Source of the DNA: Marinomonas sp. CT5
GTDB taxonomy: Bacteria > Pseudomonadota > Gammaproteobacteria > Pseudomonadales > Marinomonadaceae
Direction of reading: 5' to 3'
Length of the DNA stretch: 64,000 bases
NCBI RefSeq assembly: GCF_018336975.1
Contig: NZ_CP025572.1
Span: 277,496-341,495 of the forward strand
Below the pieces are notes generated by a model. That model saw only the letters and a list, made by a program, of their open reading frames with translations. It searched no databases and was not told where the DNA came from. Shown one piece after another: positions 1 to 9,386 of this stretch. Numbering within the stretch: position 1 is the first letter of the stretch; every line of letters begins with the position of its first letter. A program made the translations under genes and the position numbers.

Positions 1-33
1 GTGTGACCCCTTTATCGTTCTTTGTTCGACAGT

Positions 34-591
34 TTAGATTTTGCCAACTAGGTCTAGAGAAGGAGTCAGTGTTTCTTCACCTTCTTTCCATTTCGCTGGG
101 CAAACTTCCCCTGGGTGAGCAGCAACGTATTGTGCGGCTTTGACTTTGCGAAGTAGGTCTTGAGCATCACGACCAATACCTTCTGCAGTGATTTCCATTG
201 CTTGGATTGTGCCTTCTGGATCGATCAAGAAAGTTGCGCGGTCTGCAAGACCTTGGCCTTCACGCATTACACCGAAGTTGTTAGTGATGTTGCCTGTTTG
301 ATCGCCAACCATGTAGTACTGGATTTTGCCGATGGTGTCAGAGCTTGCGTGCCATGCTTTGTGTGTGAAGTGTGTGTCTGTAGAGACAGAGAATACTTCT
401 ACACCGCGAGATTGAAGTTCAGCGTAGTTGTCTGCCACATCGCCTAGTTCAGTTGGGCATACGAAAGTGAAGTCAGCTGGGTAGAAGAAGAATACGGCCC
501 ATTTGCCTAGCACGTCTTTTTCAGAAATTTCTACGAATTCGCCGTTTTTAAAAGCCGTTGCATTGAATGGTTTGATTTGCGTGTTGATCAT
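34..591 (-). CDS. ahpC: Alkyl hydroperoxide reductase subunit C (typical 2-Cys peroxiredoxin)
   Basis: This cytoplasmic peroxiredoxin reduces H2O2 and organic hydroperoxides. The peroxidatic cysteine is C45 in FVCPTEL and the resolving cysteine is C164 in EVCPAKW, so both catalytic residues are present. The length of 185 aa matches the family (about 187 aa). The start is supported by an AGGAG ribosome site about 8 bases upstream. Its usual reductase gene ahpF is not adjacent. The upstream neighbour on the same strand is the HD-GYP regulator, about 100 bases away. The leader contains an inverted repeat that covers part of the ribosome site (see 601-644). No clear OxyR site was seen. Identification is from family motifs and is very secure. 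Confidence 0.97.
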   Translation of the reverse strand: MINTQIKPFNATAFKNGEFVEISEKDVLGKWAVFFFYPADFTFVCPTELGDVADNYAELQSRGVEVFSVSTDTHFTHKAWHASSDTIGKIQYYMVGDQTGNITNNFGVMREGQGLADRATFLIDPEGTIQAMEITAEGIGRDAQDLLRKVKAAQYVAAHPGEVCPAKWKEGEETLTPSLDLVGKI

Positions 592-600
592 TGTGTTTCT

Positions 601-644
601 CCTAATATGTGTTTGAGTGCGTTACCAACAGGACTCATATTAGG
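601..644 (-). promoter_or_regulatory. Inverted repeat over the ahpC ribosome binding site
   Basis: CCTAATATG at 601-609 and CATATTAGG at 636-644 are perfect 9-base inverted arms separated by 26 bases. On the ahpC mRNA the second arm runs into the AGGAG ribosome site, so the folded form would partly hide it. A regulatory role is inference; it could equally be a DNA operator. Confidence 0.4.
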
Positions 645-691
645 GAAAACGGGTTTATTAATAAAATTGTTAATAACTAAAGTTTTAATTG

Positions 692-1780
692 TTAAAAACT
701 ATTTAGGATTAAGTCTTCCTCTCTATCAGGGTATTGTTGTCGAATGGACTCGATTTGGGAGTGCAACGTTTTTAGGATGGGGACTAAATCTGGATCAAAG
801 TGAGTACCTGAATTTTCTTCGATATAAGCCAGCGAATCTTCTAAGGTCCAAGCTTCTTTATAGGGACGTTTTGACATCAATGCATCGAGTACATCGGCAA
901 TAGCGACAATGCGACCTTCTAGGGGGATTTCTTCACCTTTTAAACCATTTGGATAACCGCTACCATCCCATTTCTCATGATGGGTGAGGGCGATGGTTTT
1001 GGCTATCTGCAACATTGGATCGTCGTCTTCTGCCAGTATTTCGCCACCATATACGGTGTGCAGTTTCATGGTTTCCCACTCTTCTGGTGTGAGCTTTCCG
1101 GGTTTTAAAAGAATGGCGTCAGATATACCGATTTTACCCACATCGTGCATGGGAGCCGCTTGAAAAATGAAATTAACCCATTCTTCATTGCCACCATATG
1201 CTTGGGCAAGCATACGTGCATAATGACTCATGCGGATAACGTGAGCGCCCGTTTCATTGTCTTTGAACTCTACCGCGCGACCAAGGTGATGGATAATACG
1301 AAGCTGGCTGGCTTGTAGGGCTTTGGTGCGGTCATCGACTTTTTTCTGTAGTTGTCTATTTTGATCGTACAGCGCAAGGTGTGTGCGGACTCTGGCGCGA
1401 ACGATGGGTGGGCTAATGGGTTTGATGATGTAGTCTACCGCACCTAAAGAGAGCCCTTTTTCTTCGTCTTTGATATCGTGCTTGGCGGTCACGAAAATGA
1501 CTGGAATCGTAGCGGTAACAGGGTTGTTTTTTAGTTGTTGGCAGACATCATATCCATCCATTTCTGGCATCATGACGTCGAGTAAAATAATGTCTGGGCG
1601 AGGTGCGAGAGAAGCAATGGCCAATGCCTTTTTGCCATTCAGTGCCACTTGGATGGTGTATTCATCAGATAAAGAAGCGACCAATACATCAATGTTTTCG
1701 GGTGTATCATCCACAATGAGAACGGTTGGTTTCTCTAACCATTTTGATGTTCTAGATTGCTCAAGCGTCGTTTCTATCAT
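692..1780 (-). CDS. Response regulator with HD-GYP c-di-GMP phosphodiesterase domain
   Basis: Residues 18-135 form a receiver domain with acidic pocket D24/D25, phospho-acceptor D68 (LLDVMMPEMDG) and conserved K120. Residues about 160-350 form an HD-GYP domain with H180, the HD pair at 212-213, HH at 267-268 and the GYP motif at 275-277. All the metal-binding residues I can identify are present, so hydrolysis of cyclic di-GMP in the cytoplasm is expected. The gene starts 5 bases after the stop of the hybrid kinase, so the two are translated together. The kinase is the likely phosphodonor. The family assignment is secure; the link to the kinase rests on operon structure. Confidence 0.94.
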   Translation of the reverse strand: MIETTLEQSRTSKWLEKPTVLIVDDTPENIDVLVASLSDEYTIQVALNGKKALAIASLAPRPDIILLDVMMPEMDGYDVCQQLKNNPVTATIPVIFVTAKHDIKDEEKGLSLGAVDYIIKPISPPIVRARVRTHLALYDQNRQLQKKVDDRTKALQASQLRIIHHLGRAVEFKDNETGAHVIRMSHYARMLAQAYGGNEEWVNFIFQAAPMHDVGKIGISDAILLKPGKLTPEEWETMKLHTVYGGEILAEDDDPMLQIAKTIALTHHEKWDGSGYPNGLKGEEIPLEGRIVAIADVLDALMSKRPYKEAWTLEDSLAYIEENSGTHFDPDLVPILKTLHSQIESIRQQYPDREEDLILNSF

Positions 1781-1785
1781 GATGT

Positions 1786-4700
1786 CTACTTCTCATGCTC
1801 TTCCAAATAGTGTGTAAGCTTCGCTAAGTGTGTCGCAGCCAGATCAAAATCATAAATTTTTAGTGCAGCAATGATTTTTGTCATTACGGCATGAATGTCT
1901 TTATCGGCGATATTTGTAAGCAATGTTTGTGCTAAAGACAGTGCCTCTACTTCATTTCTATCGATATAAGTTATTAATGTTTGTATATGGCTTCTCAATT
2001 CACTTGCTTCCATCACTGGTGCTGTCAGCAAGCCATCATCTCTAGTAGGTTTGATTGCGCTACGCCACGCCCTAAGCTCACTTAAGATGATATTTAAGTC
2101 TTGCTCTACAGATATCAGTATAGGCGTTATATTGTTATTTTTTTCTTCAAAGGCTTTTTCTAGTTTTTCTGCTGAGACGGCGAGCTCGGTCATGCCTAAT
2201 GTTGCAGCGTTGCCTTTGAGTGTATGCGCAAGTCTATTGGCCAATACGAGATCGTTCTCTTTCATGGCTGCTTTACATTCATCGATGAAGGACGCATGTG
2301 TTTTTAAGAAGCGTTTTAATAATCGAGTATAAAGCGGTTTTGTTAATGTTCTTGCTAAGCCTAGTTCTGCATCAATATGAATGCTGTTTGGGAGTTCTGC
2401 GTCGTCTGTTTTGTTGTCTGGAGCTGTGATTGGTAAGGCGGCACTAGTTTTGATGATAGGCTTTATCCAAGTGCGTAAAGTTGTAAACATGGTTTCAAAG
2501 TGAATCGGCTTGGCAATATGATCGTTCATACCCGATGCTTTTGCGTATTTGATGTCTTCGGCCATGACATTGGCTGTCATGGCAATAATCGGAATATCTT
2601 GATATTGCTTCATGGATCGAATTTTTTGGGTGGCGGTATAGCCATCCATGACCGGCATTTGGCAGTCCATTAAAATGCAATCGAAGAGATCCGATCCCAG
2701 TAAATCTATGGCTTCTTGCCCATTTGTTGCTGAGGTAAATAGTATTCCGTTGCGTGACAGTATTTCTTCAGCCAGTTCGCGGTTAATTTCGTTGTCTTCG
2801 ACTAGCAAAACCTTTGCTCCTGCCAGTTCGTCGGAGAAGGAGATATCATGGCTATCAATAGGATGATTAATGACAGAAGCGGATTGTGGGCCGCATAGTT
2901 GAATGATTTGATCAAACAAACTTGACGTTGTAACGGGTTTGGTCAAATAGGCAGAGATTGGTAATCCTTCACCTGCTTTACGTGCCTCTTCTAGTCTATA
3001 GGCTGTCACCATGATAATGCTCAGAGGGGTGTCATCGGAGGTTTCATTTAGGATTGCTTTGCAAGTGTCTATGCCGTCTAAGTCTGGCATTTTCCAGTCG
3101 ATGAACATAAGTGGATAAGGCTGAGAGGCGGCTTTAAGAGAGGCAATGTATTTAATGGCTTCTCGACCATGGCTAAAAGATCGACAGTTGAGTCCGAGTG
3201 CTTCGACGCTGGCCTTTAAGACTTCTCTTGCACTGTCATTATCATCTACGATCATCACTTGGTTCAAATTGGCATGCGTGTTTAAAGTATATGAATGTGA
3301 GATGCTTTCTGTGGATTCAAAATTTACCGTAAAGTGAAAAGTGCTGCCTTTATTTTCTTCACTCTCTACCCAAATTTTCCCCCCCATTAACTGAATGAGT
3401 CGTTTTGATATGGCAAGTCCAAGGCCTGTGCCACCGAAGCGTCGGGTGGTTGAGGTATCGGCTTGTGAGAAAGATTGAAAGAGGTTGCTTTGTTTGTCTT
3501 GGCTGATGCCTATTCCGGTGTCTTGAACCGAGAAGTGAATGGTGTTTTCTTGCTGATCTTGTTTGGAATATGAGACATGAATAATAATTTCACCCTGCTG
3601 AGTGAATTTAACTGCATTGTTCCCGAGATTGAGCAAGATTTGGCGTAATCTGGTGGGATCTCCGATCACTTGCTGAGGCACATCTGCATCAATGTCTATG
3701 ATGAGTTCTAGACCCTTTTCTTCGATTTTTAGCTCAAGTACATGGGCCACTTTGTGGATGAGGCTGGGTAGCATAAAGGGCACATTTTCAATATCCATTT
3801 TGCGCGCTTCAATTTTTGAAAAATCCAAAATGTCATTAATAATATGCAAAAGAGACTCAGCTGAGTGACTGACTTTTTCTATATAACCGCGTTGTTTATT
3901 ATTTAACTCAGTTTGGAGCGCTAATGATGACATGCCAATAATCGAGTTCATTGGCGTACGAATTTCATGGCTCATATTGGCAAGGAATTCGCTTTTGGCT
4001 TGGTTGGCGTTTTCGGCGGCTTCTTTTGCGCTTTGCAGCTCTTTTGTTTGCAAGGCAATATCGTTTTCTAATTTTTCTTTATACTGCGCAAGTGATTGCT
4101 GTGACATGAATTTTTCTGTCACATCGCGCCAAGAAATAATGGTGGCGGGATGGTTGTTAAACGCAATTGATAAAATGATCATGTCGGCGTAGATGCGTTC
4201 GCCGTCTGGACGCTGAAACACCCATTCTGTTCTGATATTTCCGTACATGTCCACCTGTTCGAAGTGATGCTTCAAGCAGGAAGAAGATAATGTTCCGTCG
4301 GTTTGTTTGTTTGGTGAAATATCGCCTATCTCTTTGCCTAATAGCGATTCTTTTTTTGGGTAGTTAAGTGTTTGAACGGCGGCGTCATTACAATCCACTA
4401 TTTTTTGGTCGATGAGAATCCAGACAGGATCGGGTGTTACTTCAAACATAGAGCGAAAACGTTCTTCACTTTCTATAAAGCTGGATAGTTGGCGGGTGAC
4501 CCGACGAGAAATTGCCCAAGCCAATAGTAATAAGATGGTAATGGATATACCGCTAATCCAAAGAATGCGTGATTTAACTTGCGATAATTGATCTTCGATT
4601 TTTTGGTCTAAATTTTTGGAGTTGAGTTGGACGAAACTACCAATTTGATCCACTAGTCGAGGTAAAGGTGAAAAGGTCTTTTCGAGTAAGTTGATAAGTT

Positions 4701-5646
4701 CGAGCTTTTCTTCCTCAAGTAAAATGTGTTCTACACGTTCTTCAAATAGGCCATCACCGCCTAATTTGATGACCTGCTCAGTATTGTCAAAAAAATACCC
4801 TTTGCCGAACAAGGTTTCGCCTAGCTCAATTCGTACTTGCTGAAGTTTTATGGCCGCTTCTGGATGGATTTTTGCAGACTCAGCAATAACGTAATCAAGG
4901 CGGTCTAAAGATGACTTGATTTGATTGTCTTTGAGGTCCGTAATGACACTCAATGAGTTCGAGGCGATCATTACATTGAGCGCGACTTCAAGTGTGTTGA
5001 TGTCTTCCATCGCGGTATTAAGAGCGGACTCCAGTCGTGACAAGCGTAACTTTAAATACTCTTCAGAAAGCTGTTTACGTTTTTCATATTTAGAGGTGTT
5101 GTATTGATAAATTAAGAAGTTTTCTTGTAGCCGATTTTTCCCCGTTATGGAATGAATTAAACTTTTTAATTGTTTTAAATCGTCCAGCGCTTTGCCTTGA
5201 AAATTAAGCTGTTTTTCATCTGAGTAATGTTTATATCGGCGGTCGTACCAGTCTGTAATGAGTAATGTAGTTTCTAATATCGCAAAACCATGGTCTGACA
5301 ATTGAGCGCTGAAATATTGTGTTTGTTCATTGTTAGAGTCTGCTTCCAGCGTTTCAATGGCTTGGTAGTAAGAGTAAATATTAAATTTATCGTTTGCAGC
5401 GGGGTCTGACCCTTCAAATAAGGCTTGGCGTAATTTGCCACGATAGGCTGGCACAATTTCTCTCAGCTCTGCTGACGCATTCAATAATTTGGTTTGTTGT
5501 GCTCTAAGATCCAATCTTTGCTTGGTGAGTTCTTGTAAGGTTATGGTTAATATTGCTGCGCCGACGATAGAAGAGATCAAGGCGACGAAGGCCAAAAGCC
5601 ACACCAAAGGAGAAATAGATAAGTGATGTCTGTCTAATATCATCAT
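1786..5646 (-). CDS. Membrane hybrid histidine kinase (PAS, HisKA, HATPase, two REC, HPt)
   Basis: This 1286-residue sensor has membrane segments near 15-37 and 360-380 that bracket a largely helical periplasmic region of about 320 residues. A PAS domain (about 390-520) and a coiled coil follow. HisKA has its histidine near 560 (NMSHEIRTP). The ATPase domain carries DTGIGI and [11 protein letters not shown]. The first receiver (FIDWKMP, D near 849) and the second (LMDCQMP, D near 993) precede a C-terminal HPt domain with AHTLKGNAA (H near 1141). The layout is that of a BarA/TorS-type phosphorelay. A periplasmic binding protein gene lies 37 bases upstream and an HD-GYP regulator 5 bases downstream, which suggests ligand sensing that leads to a change in c-di-GMP. 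The signal is unknown. Confidence 0.95.
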   Translation of the reverse strand: MMILDRHHLSISPLVWLLAFVALISSIVGAAILTITLQELTKQRLDLRAQQTKLLNASAELREIVPAYRGKLRQALFEGSDPAANDKFNIYSYYQAIETLEADSNNEQTQYFSAQLSDHGFAILETTLLITDWYDRRYKHYSDEKQLNFQGKALDDLKQLKSLIHSITGKNRLQENFLIYQYNTSKYEKRKQLSEEYLKLRLSRLESALNTAMEDINTLEVALNVMIASNSLSVITDLKDNQIKSSLDRLDYVIAESAKIHPEAAIKLQQVRIELGETLFGKGYFFDNTEQVIKLGGDGLFEERVEHILLEEEKLELINLLEKTFSPLPRLVDQIGSFVQLNSKNLDQKIEDQLSQVKSRILWISGISITILLLLAWAISRRVTRQLSSFIESEERFRSMFEVTPDPVWILIDQKIVDCNDAAVQTLNYPKKESLLGKEIGDISPNKQTDGTLSSSCLKHHFEQVDMYGNIRTEWVFQRPDGERIYADMIILSIAFNNHPATIISWRDVTEKFMSQQSLAQYKEKLENDIALQTKELQSAKEAAENANQAKSEFLANMSHEIRTPMNSIIGMSSLALQTELNNKQRGYIEKVSHSAESLLHIINDILDFSKIEARKMDIENVPFMLPSLIHKVAHVLELKIEEKGLELIIDIDADVPQQVIGDPTRLRQILLNLGNNAVKFTQQGEIIIHVSYSKQDQQENTIHFSVQDTGIGISQDKQSNLFQSFSQADTSTTRRFGGTGLGLAISKRLIQLMGGKIWVESEENKGSTFHFTVNFESTESISHSYTLNTHANLNQVMIVDDNDSAREVLKASVEALGLNCRSFSHGREAIKYIASLKAASQPYPLMFIDWKMPDLDGIDTCKAILNETSDDTPLSIIMVTAYRLEEARKAGEGLPISAYLTKPVTTSSLFDQIIQLCGPQSASVINHPIDSHDISFSDELAGAKVLLVEDNEINRELAEEILSRNGILFTSATNGQEAIDLLGSDLFDCILMDCQMPVMDGYTATQKIRSMKQYQDIPIIAMTANVMAEDIKYAKASGMNDHIAKPIHFETMFTTLRTWIKPIIKTSAALPITAPDNKTDDAELPNSIHIDAELGLARTLTKPLYTRLLKRFLKTHASFIDECKAAMKENDLVLANRLAHTLKGNAATLGMTELAVSAEKLEKAFEEKNNNITPILISVEQDLNIILSELRAWRSAIKPTRDDGLLTAPVMEASELRSHIQTLITYIDRNEVEALSLAQTLLTNIADKDIHAVMTKIIAALKIYDFDLAATHLAKLTHYLEEHEK

Positions 5647-5683
5647 AATTAGGATCTACTGTTGTTTCTCGTCTAATCGCTGC

Positions 5684-6844
5684 TCACTGAATGTCTGCGT
5701 AAGGTCGTGTTTGTAACTTACCCTTGTTGATAAACTGTACCCAAATATGTTGTTTTTTTTGGTTTAAAATGAACAGTTCGTTTTGTTTCTGTGTATCATT
5801 ACTATCTCGTAAAAGTTCTTTTAAGCTGCTTTCAATCTCGTCACTGGTGGGGAGATCTTTTAATGGCAACAGTGCTTGTCCAACTGTGAGAGCATTGATG
5901 TAGCCTTCTAGTTGTATCGTTGTTGGAGGAGCCATGTCCCCAAAACGTGCCATATCCTCTTTTAACTGTTTGATAATAGGGGAAGTTGAATCAATCAGCG
6001 AAGGCGTAGTTTGCGTGATTAATATCTTTGCTTCTGTATCGCTTGTTTGTGCTTGTATTGCCTCAAGCCCTGTAAATGAAAAAGCAGCAAAAAGAGGTGA
6101 AATACCAAAGTGCTCAAGTTGTTTTATAAAATTAGCACTAGTGCCATAAGTGCTGACCAAAATAATAGCTTTTGGAATGGGAAAAACTCCCAAAACATCG
6201 GCTACAGAGTGGTTTACCTCATTACTATTACGTTGATGTCTAATCTGCAGTATTGATGTTGGGTCCTTAAGACCAACGCTTAGCAATGCATCTATTGTGC
6301 TTGCTAATCCGGCATCACCGTAACTGTCTTTCTGTGCGAAAATCGCAATTTCATTCGGTTTAATACCAAAATCATTTATTAATAGATTAACTAAATAATA
6401 GGCTTCTTCGGTATAACTTACCCGAGTATTGAAAATAAAAGGCGATGCTCTTTCTGCTCTAAGAGATAGTGCGCCAGAGAACGGTGATATAAGCGGTATA
6501 TCGTATTTGGATAAGACACTCAGAGAAGCAAGATTCGTCGGAGTACCAACACTCCCCAACATGGCTTTTACCCCGTAATCCTGAATAAGCTTAGTGACTT
6601 GTGATGGCGTTCGGCTTGGCTCATAGCCATCGTCTAATGGAATTAGCGATAGTGAATAGTTAAGTTTTTTGCTGTCGTTGATGTGTTTAAACCCCAGCTC
6701 TAGGCCTCTTACCAGCTGAGTTCCAGTCAAAGCATTTGGGCCTGTTAATGGTCCAGTAAAACCAAAGCGTAGTTCAGATGAGTGAGCAGCTTCACCTATT
6801 AAAACAAGGGACAGAGTTAAACAAGTGATGATTTTTAATATCAT
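5684..6844 (-). CDS. Periplasmic ABC-type substrate-binding protein (branched-chain amino acid family)
   Basis: The protein has an N-terminal signal peptide (hydrophobic stretch ending near EAAHSS) and a type I periplasmic binding fold, beginning LRFGFTGPLTGPNALTG, typical of the LivJ/Peripla_BP_6 family. The length of 386 aa is normal. No ABC permease or ATPase genes are nearby. The gene instead heads an operon with the hybrid kinase and the HD-GYP regulator. It is therefore more likely to present a ligand to the periplasmic part of the kinase, as TorT or LuxP do, than to feed a transporter. The ligand could be an amino acid or amide judging from the family, but this is a guess. Confidence 0.88.
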   Translation of the reverse strand: MILKIITCLTLSLVLIGEAAHSSELRFGFTGPLTGPNALTGTQLVRGLELGFKHINDSKKLNYSLSLIPLDDGYEPSRTPSQVTKLIQDYGVKAMLGSVGTPTNLASLSVLSKYDIPLISPFSGALSLRAERASPFIFNTRVSYTEEAYYLVNLLINDFGIKPNEIAIFAQKDSYGDAGLASTIDALLSVGLKDPTSILQIRHQRNSNEVNHSVADVLGVFPIPKAIILVSTYGTSANFIKQLEHFGISPLFAAFSFTGLEAIQAQTSDTEAKILITQTTPSLIDSTSPIIKQLKEDMARFGDMAPPTTIQLEGYINALTVGQALLPLKDLPTSDEIESSLKELLRDSNDTQKQNELFILNQKKQHIWVQFINKGKLQTRPYADIQ

Positions 6845-6979
6845 AAACAGATTTCATCCCACCAATGAAAAAGTAAAACAGGTGAGTCATCAGTCTAAGA
6901 TAAAAAAACAGGAATGGAACGAAAGTTTGGTAAGTAAATGTCAAAGCTGGTAATCCAGCTTTGCATAGACAAATAAGTA

Positions 6980-7903
6980 TCAACGCCACTGGGCAAGTCG
7001 TGCCATTTGTAAATGACGTTCTTGCTCGGCTTGGTCCACGGTAATGGGTGTGAATTGGATAATATTTCCCGGTTTTTGTTGCGCCAGAATACTGCCGCCA
7101 ATGCGAGTCACACAGCCCATTTTTGGGTAGCCGCCGATGGTTTGTCTGTCTTGTAGTAAGACAATTGGCTGGCCATCTTTGGGGATTTGAATGGCGCCAT
7201 AAGCAATACCTTCGGAGATGATGCCTTTTAAGTTACTATGGACTTCTTGTCCTTCTAAGCGATAGCCCATACGGTCCGAGTTGGACGACACTGTGTAATC
7301 GCTAGAGAAAAAATGAGCGCGTTCCAACGTGGAAAATGACTGGTACTGATAACCTAGAATGACCGGAATTTCTTTGTTGCCATAATTAGGAATTGCCAAA
7401 TGAGGTACCGATCTTTTTTCATGATGCGGGTTTGCTTGATAGGGTAACAGGTCGCCTTTTTGCAATTTGTCGCCTTTGCCAGTTAATCCGCCAATCTGTT
7501 CACGGACTACCGTCGCCACACTGCCTAACGCGGGTTCACAAAGGAAACCGCCTTTTACCGCGAGGTAAGCACGCAGTCCCCAAACTGGCTGCTGGAAAGC
7601 TAAAATATCGCCTTTTTTAATGGCGTAGCTTTGCCAAGGCATGATGCTTTTATCATTCAGTGTTGCCGCTAGATCCGCTCCGGTAATCGCAATGCTGGTA
7701 TCCGCTTGTGCTTCCACTGTGAACATACCAAAAGTAATTTCTACTTGGGCGTCATTGTCTTGGTTGTCTAGCAATGCATTGCCCCAGCGGAAGGCGACTT
7801 CATCCATTGGCCCGCCAGTAGTTAAACCAATAGATTGATGACCATGACGCCCTAGGTCTTGAATCAGTGCTAATAAACCAGGTTTGATTACTTTAAAAGC
7901 CAT
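6980..7903 (-). CDS. pxpC: 5-oxoprolinase subunit C
   Basis: This is a biotin-dependent carboxyltransferase-family (KipA/AHS2) protein of 307 aa, usual length, with the characteristic PGLLALIQDLGRHG start and GGPMDEVAFRWGN motif. With PxpA and PxpB it forms the prokaryotic ATP-dependent 5-oxoprolinase that opens 5-oxoproline (pyroglutamate) to glutamate. Its first codons overlap the end of pxpB by 11 bases, so the two are coupled. It is the last gene of the run dctP-dctQ-dctM-pxpA-pxpB-pxpC. Assignment to the complex is strengthened by the order and tight packing of all three subunits. Confidence 0.95.
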   Translation of the reverse strand: MAFKVIKPGLLALIQDLGRHGHQSIGLTTGGPMDEVAFRWGNALLDNQDNDAQVEITFGMFTVEAQADTSIAITGADLAATLNDKSIMPWQSYAIKKGDILAFQQPVWGLRAYLAVKGGFLCEPALGSVATVVREQIGGLTGKGDKLQKGDLLPYQANPHHEKRSVPHLAIPNYGNKEIPVILGYQYQSFSTLERAHFFSSDYTVSSNSDRMGYRLEGQEVHSNLKGIISEGIAYGAIQIPKDGQPIVLLQDRQTIGGYPKMGCVTRIGGSILAQQKPGNIIQFTPITVDQAEQERHLQMARLAQWR

Positions 7904-8597
7904 CGAGTTGACCTCCTTGCTCTAAGAATTCATCTCGAGAAATGGACTCGAATCGAACGGAATCTCCCATGGCGATGAGCGCAAGGTTTTTGCTGCTCCA
8001 ATCAATTAAATTGACGGGCGTACGACCAATGATTTGCCAACCGCCAGGCGTCACACTCGGATAGACCGCGGTTTGATTTTCCGCCAAGGCCACACTGCCA
8101 ATCGGCACTTTTAGGCGCGGTGTGGTTTTTCTTGGGACATGAAGCTCGTCTGGTGTATTCCCTAAAAAGGCGAATCCAGGTGTAAAACCAATGGCGTAGG
8201 CACGATAGGTTGTTTCGCTATGTCGTTTAATCACTTCGTCTAGGCTTAACTTACAATGGTTGGCAACGTCTTCGATATCTGGCCCGACTTCCTTACCGTA
8301 ATACACTGGAATTACTACTTCGCGCTGGTCTGTACTCGAAAAGTTATTGGGATCAATGTTTTCTATGGTCTGGCGAATGGTTTTAAAAATAGCAAAGCGA
8401 TCATAATGGTCGTCGTCAAACACCACTAACAGCGTGGTGTAAGAAGGCACCAGATCGACAATGCCCGACAGTTTCGCCAAATGCTGGGTGACCTGAGCAA
8501 TGTAATTAGAGGTTGCTTCACTAATGACCTGACTAAAGGTCAGCAAGCAGGCCTGATTGCTGACCATTTCTAGGTTGGGGAAATCTTCACGGCTCAT
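7893..8597 (-). CDS. pxpB: 5-oxoprolinase subunit B
   Basis: This 234-residue protein is of the KipI/AHS1 family. Diagnostic stretches are YGKEVGPDIEDVA, IGFTPGFAFLG and VTPGGWQIIGRTP. It is the partner of PxpC in the 5-oxoprolinase complex. It starts 3 bases after the pxpA stop and overlaps pxpC by 11 bases. The older annotation 'allophanate hydrolase subunit 1' or 'KipI, sporulation kinase inhibitor' would fit by homology, but pxpA and pxpC beside it decide for 5-oxoprolinase. Confidence 0.95.
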   Translation of the reverse strand: MSREDFPNLEMVSNQACLLTFSQVISEATSNYIAQVTQHLAKLSGIVDLVPSYTTLLVVFDDDHYDRFAIFKTIRQTIENIDPNNFSSTDQREVVIPVYYGKEVGPDIEDVANHCKLSLDEVIKRHSETTYRAYAIGFTPGFAFLGNTPDELHVPRKTTPRLKVPIGSVALAENQTAVYPSVTPGGWQIIGRTPVNLIDWSSKNLALIAMGDSVRFESISRDEFLEQGGQLDGF

Positions 8598-8600
8598 GAT

Positions 8601-9368
8601 TTAATTCGTGTTTGCTTTAGTTGGTTGAGAAAGTTTTAGTCTATCCACTAAAGAGCGAATACGAGTTACTGCATCTACTGCATGAGCGCCATCACCATGA
8701 ACACAAATGGTATCCGCATGAATCGCAAGCTGCTTTCCAGAAGTGGTAGTTAAGGAGCCCGTTTCGCACAATTGTTCGACTTGCTTTTCGATCAAATCGA
8801 AGCTGGCGTGTACGGCATTTGGCTCTTTTCTTGGCGTCAGTCTGCCTTCGTCCGTGTATAAACGATCGGAGAAGGCTTCGAACCAAACATGGATATCGTA
8901 TTGCTTCGCCATTTGCTTGATTTCTGGGGCTTCGGGCACGGCCATGACCATCAGTGGCAGGGTGGCATCTAGCTCGCTCACCGCTTGCATTACCGTTTCT
9001 AACACCGAGAAGTCTGCCATCATGGTGTTGTATAAAGCGCCATGAGGTTTGACGTAATCCACTTGCGTGTTTTGGCTTTCACAAATGCCTTTTAACGCGC
9101 CAATTTGATATTGGATTAAGGCTTTTAATTCCGCTGGTGCGATGTCCATATTACGACGGCCAAATCCGACTAAATCTGGGTAGGCCGGATGGGCGCCAAT
9201 GGTGACATTATGCTGTTTTGCCAGAGCAACGGTTTTAGCCATAGTGAGCGGATCCGAAGCATGAAAGCCACAGGCAATGTTGGCTTGATCGATGAAAGGC
9301 ATGATTTGATCGTCCAAACCCATTTGCCAAGCGCCGAAAGCTTCACCCATATCGCAATTTAATTTCAT
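8601..9368 (-). CDS. pxpA: 5-oxoprolinase subunit A (LamB/YcsF family)
   Basis: The 255-residue protein begins with the family signature LNCDMGEAFGAW and has ANIACGFHASDP and VKPHGALYN, hallmarks of the LamB/YcsF deacetylase-like fold. It is the hydrolase subunit of the ATP-dependent 5-oxoprolinase. It sits 18 bases downstream of the TRAP large permease dctM and 3 bases upstream of pxpB. This links uptake directly to ring opening of 5-oxoproline. Confidence 0.96.
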   Translation of the reverse strand: MKLNCDMGEAFGAWQMGLDDQIMPFIDQANIACGFHASDPLTMAKTVALAKQHNVTIGAHPAYPDLVGFGRRNMDIAPAELKALIQYQIGALKGICESQNTQVDYVKPHGALYNTMMADFSVLETVMQAVSELDATLPLMVMAVPEAPEIKQMAKQYDIHVWFEAFSDRLYTDEGRLTPRKEPNAVHASFDLIEKQVEQLCETGSLTTTSGKQLAIHADTICVHGDGAHAVDAVTRIRSLVDRLKLSQPTKANTN

Positions 9369-9386
9369 GATTGTTTCCTTCTCTGC

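Noticed and set aside
592-691. OxyR binding site upstream of ahpC
   Set aside because: I found no convincing ATAG-N7-CTAT repeats, only the inverted repeat noted separately.
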